Shown piece by piece: positions 36,108 through 44,954 of a stretch of 64,000 nt of DNA (position 1 is the first letter of the stretch; every line of letters begins with the position of its first letter). The DNA is taken from positions 21,871 through 85,870 of the forward strand of contig NZ_VLKI01000021.1 in the NCBI RefSeq assembly GCF_007830235.1, read 5' to 3'. The notes beneath the pieces were generated by a model that saw nothing but the letters and a program-made list of their open reading frames with translations, had not been told where the DNA came from and searched no databases. The stretch comes from Cytobacillus oceanisediminis (GTDB lineage Bacteria > Bacillota > Bacilli > Bacillales > Cytobacillaceae). The position numbers were made by a program, and so were the translations under genes.

Positions 36108-36707
36108 CTAGACTTCCATGTCTTTAAGGATACCTTGCTGCACATAGTGTATGATTTTCTTTGCTTCGTCCTCCGCCCTTTTCTGTCCATAAGGATTTAG
36201 AAACCAATTATCCGGCCTTGTTGAATTGTCGTTGGCATAAACTAAAGAATACTGTATCCATTTTGGCATATAGGTCAACATTGTTAGGTGCATTCTGCGC
36301 ATATGAAAAGGGGCCGTTACAATGATCAAACGGGAAATATGCTGCAGGCCAAACGTCCGATCAAGCACCAGCATGGAGGCAAGCACATTTTCCTTTGTAT
36401 GGAGTGAAATATCCTCTATTAAAATATCTTCTTGGGGTATTCCCCAACTAAGCGCTTTATTTTTTAAAAGTTCTGCTTCTGTTAATTCATTTCCAGGCCA
36501 TTTAACACCGCCTGAAAAAAGCAGTTTATTGGCCCTTCCCTCTTTATAAAGCCTAATGGCCTCTGGCAGTCTGTACTCAGACGCCTTGCTGCTTCCGGGG
36601 ACAAAAATGCATTCTCCTTTCAGTAGGTCATCCTGTATACCGTGGTATAACAGCCTTATTATATCTTTGTCGGTCAAGCTTTTGGGATCGAATTCGGAAA
36701 TCCTAAT
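36108..36707 (-). CDS. YdcF/DUF218-family protein
   Basis: DUF218 proteins bind or transform nucleotide-like compounds; the B. subtilis relatives are uncharacterised. This product has CIFVPGSSKASEYRLPEAIRL, LLFSGGVKWPG, TEAELLKNKALSWGIP, EDISLHTKENV and TAPFHMRRMHLT, in family order. A frame runs up to 36770, but the family start matches IRISEFDPKSLT, and an excellent AAAGGAGG ends seven bases before the ATT at 36707. Use of this rare ATT start is likely; the ATG at 36731 is the alternative. Confidence 0.82.
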   Translation of the reverse strand: MRISEFDPKSLTDKDIIRLLYHGIQDDLLKGECIFVPGSSKASEYRLPEAIRLYKEGRANKLLFSGGVKWPGNELTEAELLKNKALSWGIPQEDILIEDISLHTKENVLASMLVLDRTFGLQHISRLIIVTAPFHMRRMHLTMLTYMPKWIQYSLVYANDNSTRPDNWFLNPYGQKRAEDEAKKIIHYVQQGILKDMEV

Positions 36708-36820
36708 GAGGCCTCCTCCTTTCTTATCCATGTTCTTAGCTTTCTTTATTATACTATTCTTTTTGGACAAGAGACCTTAATGGGAATGCCTAATTTAACC
36801 GAAAATATTGTATATAAATA

Positions 36821-36850
36821 AAAAAGCAGCGGAGGTCCGCTGCTTTTTTG
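36821..36850 (-). terminator. Terminator of azoR
   Basis: AAAAGCAGCGGA pairs with TCCGCTGCTTTT around a two-base loop, with an A/T run on each side. Confidence 0.88.
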
Positions 36851-36852
36851 CA

Positions 36853-37488
36853 TTAAAATGTTTTAGCCATATCCTTTGCACGGGCAATGGCATTTGCTTT
36901 GATTTCTTCTGCTTTGTCAGGCATTGCATTATGGCCTTCTACAAAGATGCCATCGAATGAAGGTACGCCGAAGAAGTTCATCAATATATTTAGGTAACGG
37001 TGTCCCATTTCCATTTCAGCTGCAGGGCCTTCAGAATAGATGCCTCCGCGAGCTTGAATGTGAAGCGCTTTTTTGTCAGTAAGCAATCCAATTGGGCCTT
37101 CTGCTGTATATCTAAACGTTTTGCCAGCTACAGCAACAGAATCTAGATATGCTTTCATAACAGGCGGGAATGAGAAGTTCCAAAGAGGTGTGACAAAAAC
37201 ATATTTGTCAGCTGCTACAAATTGTTCGCTTAACTCTGATAAGCGGCCAACTTTCGCTTTTTCATCTTCAGAAAGTTCATCGAATCCTTTGCCGGATTGA
37301 AGTTTCCCCCATCCGCTGAAAACATCCACATCGATTTGCGGAATGTTTTCTTTGTATAAATCAAGATGAACTACTTCATCGTTTGGATTTGCTTCCTTAT
37401 ACGCATCAATGAAAGTCTTACCTACTGCCATACTATATGACATTTTATCATCATGCGGGTGTGCTGTAATATACAATACTTGTGCCAT
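36853..37488 (-). CDS. azoR: FMN-dependent NADH-azoreductase
   Basis: A flavodoxin-fold quinone/azo reductase of 211 residues. FMN contacts are seen in [12 protein letters not shown] (residues 8-19), [17 protein letters not shown] (about 100-116) and [11 protein letters not shown] (about 146). In Bacillus such enzymes guard against quinone and thiol stress. ATG 37488 follows AAAGGTGAG. It stands alone with its own terminator. Confidence 0.93.
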   Translation of the reverse strand: MAQVLYITAHPHDDKMSYSMAVGKTFIDAYKEANPNDEVVHLDLYKENIPQIDVDVFSGWGKLQSGKGFDELSEDEKAKVGRLSELSEQFVAADKYVFVTPLWNFSFPPVMKAYLDSVAVAGKTFRYTAEGPIGLLTDKKALHIQARGGIYSEGPAAEMEMGHRYLNILMNFFGVPSFDGIFVEGHNAMPDKAEEIKANAIARAKDMAKTF

Positions 37489-37730
37489 AAATCTCTCACC
37501 TTTCCTTATTTAATTGACATTATAGTTTGAATCAAAAATAACGTATGTATTCATCTGCAGTATGAATTGAATTTATTTTTAATTCGAGATTATTTTATTC
37601 GAAATAAAAATGAAGTTCAACTTTTTTGCTTAGGCTTTCTTTTTTTACCCGAAGCCATGAGAAATAATCCTATATTAAATTTAAATAATTCCACTGGGTA
37701 TCACATGATCAGCATTTAAAAAATCAGCAA

Positions 37731-37753
37731 AAAAAAAGACCCCTTAGGGTCTC
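37731..37753 (-). terminator. Terminator of the small ORF at 37763
   Basis: On the minus strand AGACCC pairs with GGGTCT around TAAG, followed by TTTTTTTT. Confidence 0.85.
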
Positions 37754-37762
37754 TCATCAAGC

Positions 37763-37915
37763 TTATTCTTCAGGAGTGTATGGATTCCCTCCGATGTTTT
37801 TTCTCATTTCATCTGTAATCTCAAATGGAATGTTCGTGTTCGCTTCTTCATTTTTTTCATAGTCCATTTGTACGCTTCCATCATAGTGGTATGGCTTTTG
37901 GTCCGTTTTAATCAC
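37763..37915 (-). CDS. Small acidic hypothetical protein (50 residues)
   Basis: GTG 37915 opens a frame for a soluble acidic peptide: IKTDQKPYHYDGSVQMDYE, then NIPFEITDEMRKNIGGNPYTPEE. GAGGTG overlaps the start codon, so the true start may be a nearby codon. A good terminator follows ten bases after the stop, which supports a real transcript. It is not recognised. Confidence 0.6.
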   Translation of the reverse strand: MIKTDQKPYHYDGSVQMDYEKNEEANTNIPFEITDEMRKNIGGNPYTPEE

Positions 37916-38034
37916 CTCATGAATAGTTGATATGTTTATTATATACTAAAAAAGACCTATTTTATCAGAAAATTTTCATTTCTGTTAAAAAATTCTTTTG
38001 CTTATTTTGTGCAATTTAATTACTTTTTATAATA

Positions 38035-38276
38035 GCTGTGTTAAAGCTTATTATTGATTTAAACACCCTGTTGATTGGAGTGGAAGGTGCGAGATCCTCG
38101 GAAATGCTGACACATTTCCTTCGTGCGGTGTTCATTCGAGGAAGCTTATTCAATGTCCTGCGGGAGAAGCGTGTCAACGGGAGACCCCACAGGTGCGAAT
38201 GCGCCGAGGAGCGTCGGACCGCCCGTGGTTCGCTGAGTACCTGGAGCGGAAATCAACCGGCAAATTTAACAGAGCC
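38035..38276 (+). repeat. Dispersed Bacillaceae intergenic repeat, copy 3
   Basis: It has the same ends as copy 2 (TGTTAAAGC at left, TTTAACAGAG at right) and shared blocks CACCCTGTTGATTGGAG, GTCCTGCGGGAG, GAGACCCCACAGG, GCGTCGGACCGCCCG and GAAATCAAC. An 81-codon frame across it is an artefact. Confidence 0.85.
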
Positions 38277-38283
38277 TTTATAA

Positions 38284-38316
38284 TAAAAAAGCATCATTTC
38301 CTAAGAGGAAATAATG
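38284..38316 (-). terminator. Terminator of the DUF21/CBS gene
   Basis: On the minus strand GCATTATTTCC pairs with GGAAATGATGC, followed by TTTTTT. Confidence 0.85.
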
Positions 38317-38324
38317 CTCAAAAT

Positions 38325-39557
38325 TTACTGGGGTGTCTTTTTCTTTATTTCTACCAGCTTTAGTCTGTTTTCTTCTGTCGATTTAATTTCAAAATGCAGA
38401 TGATGATATTCAAATGTCTCGCCTTCTTCAGGAAAATGGCCCATTTCTTTTAATAGGAATCCTGCAAGAATATCTTCATCCTCTGGAATTTTGGTTTTAA
38501 AAACCTCATTGATTCTGCGGATGGCGAGTTTAGCATGGACAATGATATGGTTATCCGTTAATTCTTCGATAAGTACTTCACTGTCTTCATCCGTCTCATC
38601 TTCAAATTCCTGTCCCAGCATCGCTTCAAGGATGTCCTCATGTGTGATTAATCCTTTAGTGCCTCCATATTCATCGAGAACGATAGCGAGATGCTTTCTT
38701 TCTTTCATCATCATTTTGAATACTTTATCAATACTGTGGAACTCATATACAAATAAAGGTTCAAGATCAGTAAAATCCTTTAGAGTCTTTTCAGGCTGTG
38801 TTGACCAGGCCAGCAATAGTTTAGAATGGAAAACACCTACGATGTTATCCATATTTTCTTTGTAAACCGGATATCTTGTAAACCGGTTATCCATAACAAT
38901 GTCCTTGGCCTCTTCAATGGTTGCATCAAATGGAATACCTTCAATTTCCATACGGGGAGTTTTTAGTGCGTCACGGACATCCAGGTTGTAAAAATCTATA
39001 ACCCCTTTTATCCTCAGCGTTTCTTCTTCATGAAAGGTTCCTTCACTAGTCGCAATATCAACCATTGTGATGAGCTCTTCTTTCGATACAGAAACTGATT
39101 CTGGTGCATTTTTTGATAATAATTTAATAATAGCCCTTGTAAACTTGGACAGCAGCCAGGTTAATGGTTTAAAAATTACTAACAATATCCTTATAACCGG
39201 AAAAACCAGATAGGCAATCTTATCAGCAAATGTAGCAGCAATCGATTTAGGGAGAACTTCAGCAAAAATAATGAGGGCGACGGTGAGTATACCGGTTGCC
39301 ACTCCCACATTGAATCCATATTCAATAGCAATGATTGTTACAAGTGTTGGCAGCATAATGTTTGCGATATTATTGCCAATCAAAATGGCAGTGATTAATT
39401 CATCAGGCTTTGAAACAAGCTTTAATAGCTTTTGTGATTTCTTATCATTGTTCTCTGCTTTTGATTTCAATTTCATTTTGTTAACTGCTGTTAGTGCTGT
39501 CTCACTTCCAGATAAGAAGAATGACATAAGCATAAAAAACAGGATAGCGATAAACAA
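38325..39557 (-). CDS. CNNM/CorC-type protein (DUF21, CBS pair, CorC_HlyC)
   Basis: A 410-residue membrane protein. Residues about 1-160 are the DUF21 transmembrane domain (FFLSGSETALTAVNKMKLK, LIGNNIANIMLPT, IIFAEVLPKSIAATFADK). A CBS pair follows (about 195-315, with DNRFTRYPVYKENMDNIVGV and IVLDEYGGTKGLITHEDILE), then the CorC_HlyC domain to the end. Relatives control Mg2+ or other cation export, or are called hemolysin-like. The TTG start at 39557 has GGAGG nine bases upstream. Confidence 0.92.
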   Translation of the reverse strand: MFIAILFFMLMSFFLSGSETALTAVNKMKLKSKAENNDKKSQKLLKLVSKPDELITAILIGNNIANIMLPTLVTIIAIEYGFNVGVATGILTVALIIFAEVLPKSIAATFADKIAYLVFPVIRILLVIFKPLTWLLSKFTRAIIKLLSKNAPESVSVSKEELITMVDIATSEGTFHEEETLRIKGVIDFYNLDVRDALKTPRMEIEGIPFDATIEEAKDIVMDNRFTRYPVYKENMDNIVGVFHSKLLLAWSTQPEKTLKDFTDLEPLFVYEFHSIDKVFKMMMKERKHLAIVLDEYGGTKGLITHEDILEAMLGQEFEDETDEDSEVLIEELTDNHIIVHAKLAIRRINEVFKTKIPEDEDILAGFLLKEMGHFPEEGETFEYHHLHFEIKSTEENRLKLVEIKKKTPQ

Positions 39558-39988
39558 AGTACGTTGCCTCCAATAATATTTCGTTTGTATTTTTTATTTG
39601 TACCCACTTTGTATATACAAAACACCTGCTGCAATCAAGCGTTAAAGTATTTATAAATAATTATCCATAATTATAGAGTAGCTGAAGATATATTGGAAAA
39701 GAAATGCATTAAGTCGAAAATATGATGAGACTTTTAAAACTTTCAACAAAAGCTTCTGCCAGTTCCCCAATCAATTCGGAAAAATGCCCCTTAAGAACTG
39801 CCTGAAGCCAGTGAATATACAGTTGTAAATTCCCACTTCCCCTTTCTTTGTCATAATGGGCTACCTATGTATTACGGCCTTAATAGAATTTACGTTTCTT
39901 TTTCCATTAACTAATCTCAATAAAACGCCATCAAATGCCAATAATAATGTGTGCTATGTCAAAAAAACCATAGAAAGAAGGAAGAAAC
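39558..39988. other. Gap with a protein-like remnant
   Basis: On the minus strand 39709-39864 reads as 52 sensible codons (NLQLYIHWLQAVLKGHFSE, ELAEAFVESFKSLI, then TAA) but has no start codon after the upstream TAG. It looks like the tail of a lost gene. The right end holds the AGAAGGAAG ribosome site of the propeller gene. Nothing else is clear. Confidence 0.45.
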
Positions 39989-41239
39989 ATGAGAAAGCTA
40001 TTGTTTCTTATCTGCTGTTTCATGCTCCTTGTCCCTTCAACTGTGTGGGGAGAGACAGCAGATTATCAGCTTAAAGCTGCTTATATACGCGATGGCCATT
40101 TATGGGTCAAAATCGGAAATAAAGAAGTTAAAATTTCTTCTCAGCCTGCGAAATATTATAATTCCCCGAAATGGTCGCAGGATGGGCAATGGCTTCTTTA
40201 TGAAAAAGTAGCTAAGGAACCCATTAGTCCCAACTTGGATACCCAAACAGAGATCTGGGTTTACAACCTAAAGACGCAGAAGCATAAGCGAATCTTTCGT
40301 GATGGCGGAAATGCTAAGTGGTCACCTGCAGAAAATAAGGTAGCTTTTACGAGCGGCGGGGTGCTTAATGTTTCTGATTTGAATCAATTTTATAATGTGG
40401 CTTTGGGGGTTGATGATTTTCATTGGTATCCAGACGGGAAAAGCTTTATAGCTTCATCAAGTGCAGTCCCCAGGCCTGATGGATGGACTAGCCCTGTGCT
40501 TTATAAGATTCCGTTGCCTGATGATTTGGAAAATATAAATCTAACTGGGAATGCCGAAACGCTTTTTACAATTCCAAAGGAAATCGGCAACGGAAAGGCT
40601 ACAATAATGTCCATCAACGCTACCAACTTTAAATTTTCACCAGATGGTAAGTGGATCTCGTTCATTGTCAACCCCACCGCATCCTTATCCATGGATAGCG
40701 ATATGGTTTGCGTCATTTCAGCTGATGGAAAAACCTTTGAAGTTCTCGATGAAATGATTTTGCATTTGGATGTACCGAAGTGGGCCCCTTCTGAAAATTT
40801 ATTGGGCTATATTGCAGGTGGCGGCAGGATTGTCATGGGCTTCAAAAACAAAAAGTTAAAGGTAACCGAACTGCCTGCATACAAAACAATTAACCTTACT
40901 CCACCTAAATTTTCAGAAATGGGCTTTACCTGGGTAGACAATCAAACATTAATCGCCTCAAGAGTTGATGAAAGCGAATGGTCCAATGACCCTCAAAAGC
41001 GTCCCGAACCAACCCTTTGTTTAATCCACTTAAACAAACAGCAGCAAACAAGGATCACCTATCCGAAAACATCAATTGGGGACTATAATCCTCTCTATGT
41101 TAAGTCGGCAAACAAGATCACCTGGATCAGAAAAAAACTGGCTCAAACGAAGGGTGACATTTGGATTGCTGACATAAACGGCAAAAATGCTAAATTGTGG
41201 GGCAGGGGTGTTGAAGGGTATTCGTTTTTTGTGGAGTAG
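39989..41239 (+). CDS. Secreted TolB-like beta-propeller protein
   Basis: A signal peptide (LLFLICCFMLLVPSTVWG) precedes about 390 residues with repeated WD40/TolB-like blades, seen as SPKWSQDGQWLLYEK, NAKWSPAENKVAFTS, DFHWYPDGKSFIASS, NFKFSPDGKWISFIV and VPKWAPSENLLGYIA. It is likely a scaffold or sensor outside the membrane; no enzyme site is visible. ATG 39989 follows GAAGGAAG. It is monocistronic. Confidence 0.78.
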   Translation: MRKLLFLICCFMLLVPSTVWGETADYQLKAAYIRDGHLWVKIGNKEVKISSQPAKYYNSPKWSQDGQWLLYEKVAKEPISPNLDTQTEIWVYNLKTQKHKRIFRDGGNAKWSPAENKVAFTSGGVLNVSDLNQFYNVALGVDDFHWYPDGKSFIASSSAVPRPDGWTSPVLYKIPLPDDLENINLTGNAETLFTIPKEIGNGKATIMSINATNFKFSPDGKWISFIVNPTASLSMDSDMVCVISADGKTFEVLDEMILHLDVPKWAPSENLLGYIAGGGRIVMGFKNKKLKVTELPAYKTINLTPPKFSEMGFTWVDNQTLIASRVDESEWSNDPQKRPEPTLCLIHLNKQQQTRITYPKTSIGDYNPLYVKSANKITWIRKKLAQTKGDIWIADINGKNAKLWGRGVEGYSFFVE

Positions 41240-41267
41240 AGCATTTGTTTCATTGTTAAATTATAAA

Positions 41268-41303
41268 ACAAAAAGCGATTCACCCTGATACGAATCGCTT
41301 TTT
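41268..41303. terminator. Bidirectional terminator
   Basis: AAAAAGCGATTC pairs with GAATCGCTTTTT; it ends the propeller gene and the nir/nos unit. Confidence 0.88.
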
Positions 41304-41309
41304 CCCGTA

Positions 41310-42029
41310 TTATGCTCCCTCTCGTTTCTTTTGGTGCTCGCTTTCGTGAATTGATAAAAATACTTCCTCAAGGGAGCTGCAGCTGTATTCTTTGTACACC
41401 TTATCAAGAGTGCCGTATGATTTTACTTTTCCATTAAATAAGATAAGGACTTTGTCGGCGATTTCGATGGCGTCCCGCATGATGTGGCTGCTGACAATTA
41501 CCGTTTTGTTTCTTTCTTTTAGTTCTTTTATGATTTGTTTTAGCTGGATTACCCAATAGGGATCCAGACCGTTTGTTGGTTCGTCCAGTATATAGATGTC
41601 TGTATCTGCCAGCAGGCATTGGGCAAGATTGAGGCGCTGAGACATCCCTTTGGAGAATCCCCCAACTCTTTGATTCCGTTCATCCCATAACCCTACTTTT
41701 TCTAAAACAGCTTTTATGGCTTCGTGGCCTTTTTTTAAAAATTGGCCATAATATTGCAGAATTTCTATTGTTGTAAGTTCTGGAGGAAAATTCATTTGGT
41801 CTGGCATATAGGCAAAAGCTTTTTTCTGTCCGGAATGGACAACCACTTTTCCTGTAGAGGGCGTTTCTACCCCAGTCAGGAGTTTGATCATTGTACTTTT
41901 CCCTGCTCCGTTACCTCCACATAAAACAACACACTCACCTTCTTCAATTTGAAGATCCACTTGGGTTAAGGCCGTTTTCTTTTTATAGGACTTGGATAGT
42001 TCCATTAATTCAAGGTTCACTTTAGACAC
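41310..42029 (-). CDS. nosF: ABC transporter ATP-binding protein NosF
   Basis: NosF energises the NosDFY complex that helps mature the copper sites of nitrous oxide reductase. The 239-residue ATPase has Walker A CGGNGAGKST (about residues 38-47), the signature GFSKGMSQR (about 133), Walker B IYILDEPTNGLDP (about 154) and the H-loop SSHIM (about 188). It overlaps nosY by 8 bp and closes the nirK-nosDLYF unit. The Nos assignment rests on this neighbourhood. Confidence 0.85.
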   Translation of the reverse strand: MSKVNLELMELSKSYKKKTALTQVDLQIEEGECVVLCGGNGAGKSTMIKLLTGVETPSTGKVVVHSGQKKAFAYMPDQMNFPPELTTIEILQYYGQFLKKGHEAIKAVLEKVGLWDERNQRVGGFSKGMSQRLNLAQCLLADTDIYILDEPTNGLDPYWVIQLKQIIKELKERNKTVIVSSHIMRDAIEIADKVLILFNGKVKSYGTLDKVYKEYSCSSLEEVFLSIHESEHQKKREGA

Positions 42030-42975
42030 CCCTTCTCTTTAAAAGCTGGGTGGATGAACCAATGGTTATGAATATAATGATCATGATCGACAGTATTAGA
42101 GATAGAGTTAAGATGCCATTTGTGCCCCATTGCTCAATCATCAAATATTCCGGACCAAACACGTATTCGGAATTTAGTTTTGAAATGGACCATACCCGGA
42201 TAGACTCAATTGGATTAAGCAAAATGAGGAAAAACAGGCTGCTTTGTTTAAGAGCATACGGAATCCAATCGATAACAGAAAAAATGATGAATTCATAAAC
42301 AAACACAACGGTGCTCCAAAAAATCAGTGCCAATGATAACCCTTGCATTCTTGTTTTAGAAACAGCCCCTACCAGCAGGGATGCTGCCGAGAAAACAAGA
42401 ATCAGAAGCATATTTACAAGCATAAAGACTTGATAAATTCCAGCTGCGAATGTGTTGCCTGCCAAGGAAACAATGAACCCAAACAGTCCATAGGATACGC
42501 CCATGACAATGAACATGGAAAGAACTAGAGATAAAAACTTACTGGCCATGTAATATCCTGAGGATAATTGATAGGTTTTGTATAAAGAAAATCTCCCGTT
42601 TTCTTTATCGGCGATGATTGAGTTGGCACCAAGGATCATGCAGATAATCGGAAGCAGCCACAGAGAAAGATTAATCAGCATGGCAATCGACCGATTATAG
42701 GCTGATTGGCTGGCGTTCCCCGCTCCCTCCTCTTCCTGCTTGATTTCCTGGAGGCCATAGTATTCAGGATTAGCCCCCATTGTATCAATGTTTGTATTAA
42801 CACCTTCTAGGCCAAATCTAACTTCAACCGGGTCAGATTTTACAGATTGAAGTCCATAAAAGTAAAGCAGGCCTGATAAGAAGATAAATAGAATCATAAA
42901 ATTCAAAAGCCATCTGCTTCTCATCAGCAGCCGAAGTTCATGCTTTGTCATGGAATACAGTAATGCTGGTTTCAT
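42022..42975 (-). CDS. nosY: ABC transporter permease NosY
   Basis: The 317-residue protein has the ABC-2 permease layout: one N-terminal helix after a basic start (HELRLLMRSRWLLNFMILF), a long external loop (about 45-105) and five helices, including LLPIICMILGANSIIADKENG, a typical NosY/ABC-2 turn motif. It overlaps nosF and follows nosL by 30 bp. ATG 42975 has GAGGAATTAAC upstream. Confidence 0.86.
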   Translation of the reverse strand: MKPALLYSMTKHELRLLMRSRWLLNFMILFIFLSGLLYFYGLQSVKSDPVEVRFGLEGVNTNIDTMGANPEYYGLQEIKQEEEGAGNASQSAYNRSIAMLINLSLWLLPIICMILGANSIIADKENGRFSLYKTYQLSSGYYMASKFLSLVLSMFIVMGVSYGLFGFIVSLAGNTFAAGIYQVFMLVNMLLILVFSAASLLVGAVSKTRMQGLSLALIFWSTVVFVYEFIIFSVIDWIPYALKQSSLFFLILLNPIESIRVWSISKLNSEYVFGPEYLMIEQWGTNGILTLSLILSIMIIIFITIGSSTQLLKRRGV

Positions 42976-43005
42976 GTTAATTCCTCCTCAATGAGGTGAA
43001 CAGAT

Positions 43006-43479
43006 CTAGTGGCTATGGCTCATTCCCGGTTTTTTAAAACTTTTAATTTCCGCATTCAGCAACTCTGCCTTTGTATACGCGTCTCCGCCATACTCTCTCT
43101 GAAATGCTGCTGCATCATCTTTTGACTTGAAAGCTGCTATTCCATAGCTCATTGGACTGTCAATGTTCTGGTTTTGGATGAATGAGCTGGTATCAAATGA
43201 TATCCATTCCTTCGACTGGTAATCATGGACAAATGCCGCTTCGTACTCAGGATTTTCTGTCTGCAAATATTCTGTCATACAGCCAATATCATCAAATAAA
43301 ACGGGCTTGCCGTTTTTCAAAATAAGCTGAGCTGCAGATTCCATTTCTTCAATTCCCATGTGGCATACATCACAGCTATCCTTGTTTAGTTTTATATCCA
43401 CTGGCCCTGCCGCTGCAGACGAACAGGCAGTTAACAGCAATCCTAAACCGATTATGACGAAAAAATGTTTAAGCTTCAT
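43006..43479 (-). CDS. nosL: NosL-family copper lipoprotein
   Basis: NosL binds Cu(I) and supplies copper to NosZ. The 157-residue product has a lipobox (LLLTACSS, cysteine near residue 19), the conserved CDVCHMGIEEM motif (about 36-46) in place of the usual C-x-M-x-M stretch, LFDDIGCMTEYL, and a His-rich end (GMSHSH). It overlaps nosD by 11 bp. Confidence 0.9.
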   Translation of the reverse strand: MKLKHFFVIIGLGLLLTACSSAAAGPVDIKLNKDSCDVCHMGIEEMESAAQLILKNGKPVLFDDIGCMTEYLQTENPEYEAAFVHDYQSKEWISFDTSSFIQNQNIDSPMSYGIAAFKSKDDAAAFQREYGGDAYTKAELLNAEIKSFKKPGMSHSH

Positions 43480-44827
43480 GACGCTCCCTCCCTAATTTCA
43501 TTAAGATAAATAAACTTGCAAACAGGGTGATCATAAAGAATAGAATTAGATCCATTTCATGTCTGCTGGAGTAGACCTGTGTTTCAGATGTGTTTTCCTC
43601 CCATTTTACCGGAGCCGGTTCTGCCAGAGGAGCTTCATCTACAATCAGAGAGTCTGAAGGGATTGGTGTGAATTGTTCTACCGTGTTCCAAAGCTCCACT
43701 GCTGGACTCTGGAAAAACACCTGCAATAAAGGTTCCTGGCTGGCCATTTGATAAAAAACGTCACCGCTTTTGTAAGCAAAGTCAACCTTGCTGTCGCTAT
43801 TCATATTTAAAGAACTATGGTCGTCGTAATAGTTTCCATATTCATCTTTATTAAAATAATTGCTGTTGTCTTTATCAGAAATAATTTGTCTTGTATTTCG
43901 ATAAAAGTTATTTAAATAGATTGTATTGTCAGTAGAATTAATCCCGATTTCCAGTCCAGTATCATTTTCCAAAAAGGTATTAAATTCGAGTCTGTTTCTT
44001 TTGGCATTTTCAAGCACTATGCCCCTGAAATTCCCTTTTATGATATTGGAGGATATTTTGGAGTCAAATGTGTCATAGATAAACATGCCTGCTCCATCAA
44101 TCTTTGTATTTAAATAAAAATAGTTTTCCATAATGAAGATTTCATAGCTTTGCATGATCATGAGGCCGTTAATGCTTTCGGTCACCTGATTATGCGCTAT
44201 CAGAATATTTCTTGAGTCCATCGTATGCACACCATACCGCGCTTTTGACATTTGGTTCCCTGAGATTTCACAGAAATCTGAATAAGAAACGTAGACGCCA
44301 TCCTGGGTATCATAAAAATAATTTCCCTTCACTGCTGTATTTGGCGCTTCAACTAAATAAATGCCATAGCCCTTATGGCGTTTGGCACTATCAAAACTGG
44401 AGATGATATTGTTCTCAACCCGGTGGCCATACGAATCTCTGGCATAGATGCCGTGAAAAACATTATTAAGGGCATTATGGTGTAGATATGAACGGTCACC
44501 CTTCACATAGATTCCGGCATTTTGCGAACCGCTCCCCTCTATTTCAAGGCCCTCGACAATGACATCGTCAGCTTCAATTGTCAGCACATTCCCGGTTTCA
44601 AGACCGAAGAGTTTTACGCCTTTTTCACCAATAATATGAACCTTCTTCTCTACAGAAAAATTCCCATTATAGCGGCCGGATTTGATTTTAATAACGGATA
44701 TCTCCCTGTCGCTGGATAAGACATCTCGAAGCTCTTCAGAGTTGGACACTGTCACTTCCTCGCCGAAAGCCTTGCCGGCCAGGACCAAACTAAAAAGTAT
44801 AAGAAGGAATCCTATTTTTTTATACAT
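43469..44827 (-). CDS. nosD: NosD, copper-maturation beta-helix protein
   Basis: NosD is the extracytoplasmic partner of NosF/NosY. After a signal peptide (IGFLLILFSLVLAGKAFG) come many parallel beta-helix (CASH) turns, such as LHHNALNNVFHGIYARDSYG, ISGNQMSKARYGVHTMDSRN and RLEFNTFLENDTGLEIG. A C-terminal membrane helix (LILFFMITLFASLFILMKLG) anchors it. Its 452 residues are of usual length. ATG 44827 follows AGGTGAATGCTGA. Confidence 0.92.
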   Translation of the reverse strand: MYKKIGFLLILFSLVLAGKAFGEEVTVSNSEELRDVLSSDREISVIKIKSGRYNGNFSVEKKVHIIGEKGVKLFGLETGNVLTIEADDVIVEGLEIEGSGSQNAGIYVKGDRSYLHHNALNNVFHGIYARDSYGHRVENNIISSFDSAKRHKGYGIYLVEAPNTAVKGNYFYDTQDGVYVSYSDFCEISGNQMSKARYGVHTMDSRNILIAHNQVTESINGLMIMQSYEIFIMENYFYLNTKIDGAGMFIYDTFDSKISSNIIKGNFRGIVLENAKRNRLEFNTFLENDTGLEIGINSTDNTIYLNNFYRNTRQIISDKDNSNYFNKDEYGNYYDDHSSLNMNSDSKVDFAYKSGDVFYQMASQEPLLQVFFQSPAVELWNTVEQFTPIPSDSLIVDEAPLAEPAPVKWEENTSETQVYSSRHEMDLILFFMITLFASLFILMKLGRERHEA

Positions 44828-44867
44828 TCAGCATTCACCTGCCTGGGTAATTCGTTTCTGGCCTCCA

Positions 44868-44892
44868 TTGCTTCCAATAGAAGGCCAGAAAA
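44868..44892 (-). terminator. Inverted repeat between nirK and nosD
   Basis: TCTGGCCT pairs with AGGCCAGA (arms wrap a loop of roughly ten bases) with no strong T-tail. It may be a partial terminator or an mRNA-processing site that lowers nos expression relative to nirK. Confidence 0.45.
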
Positions 44893-44954
44893 GTGATTCA
44901 CAATTCTATTTTTTTCTTGTATAATTAGTTTTAAGTTGAGTTTTTTATTTATAT

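Noticed and set aside
38038..38283. 81-residue plus-strand frame
   Set aside because: It lies wholly within the dispersed repeat and matches repeat DNA in other copies without frame conservation.
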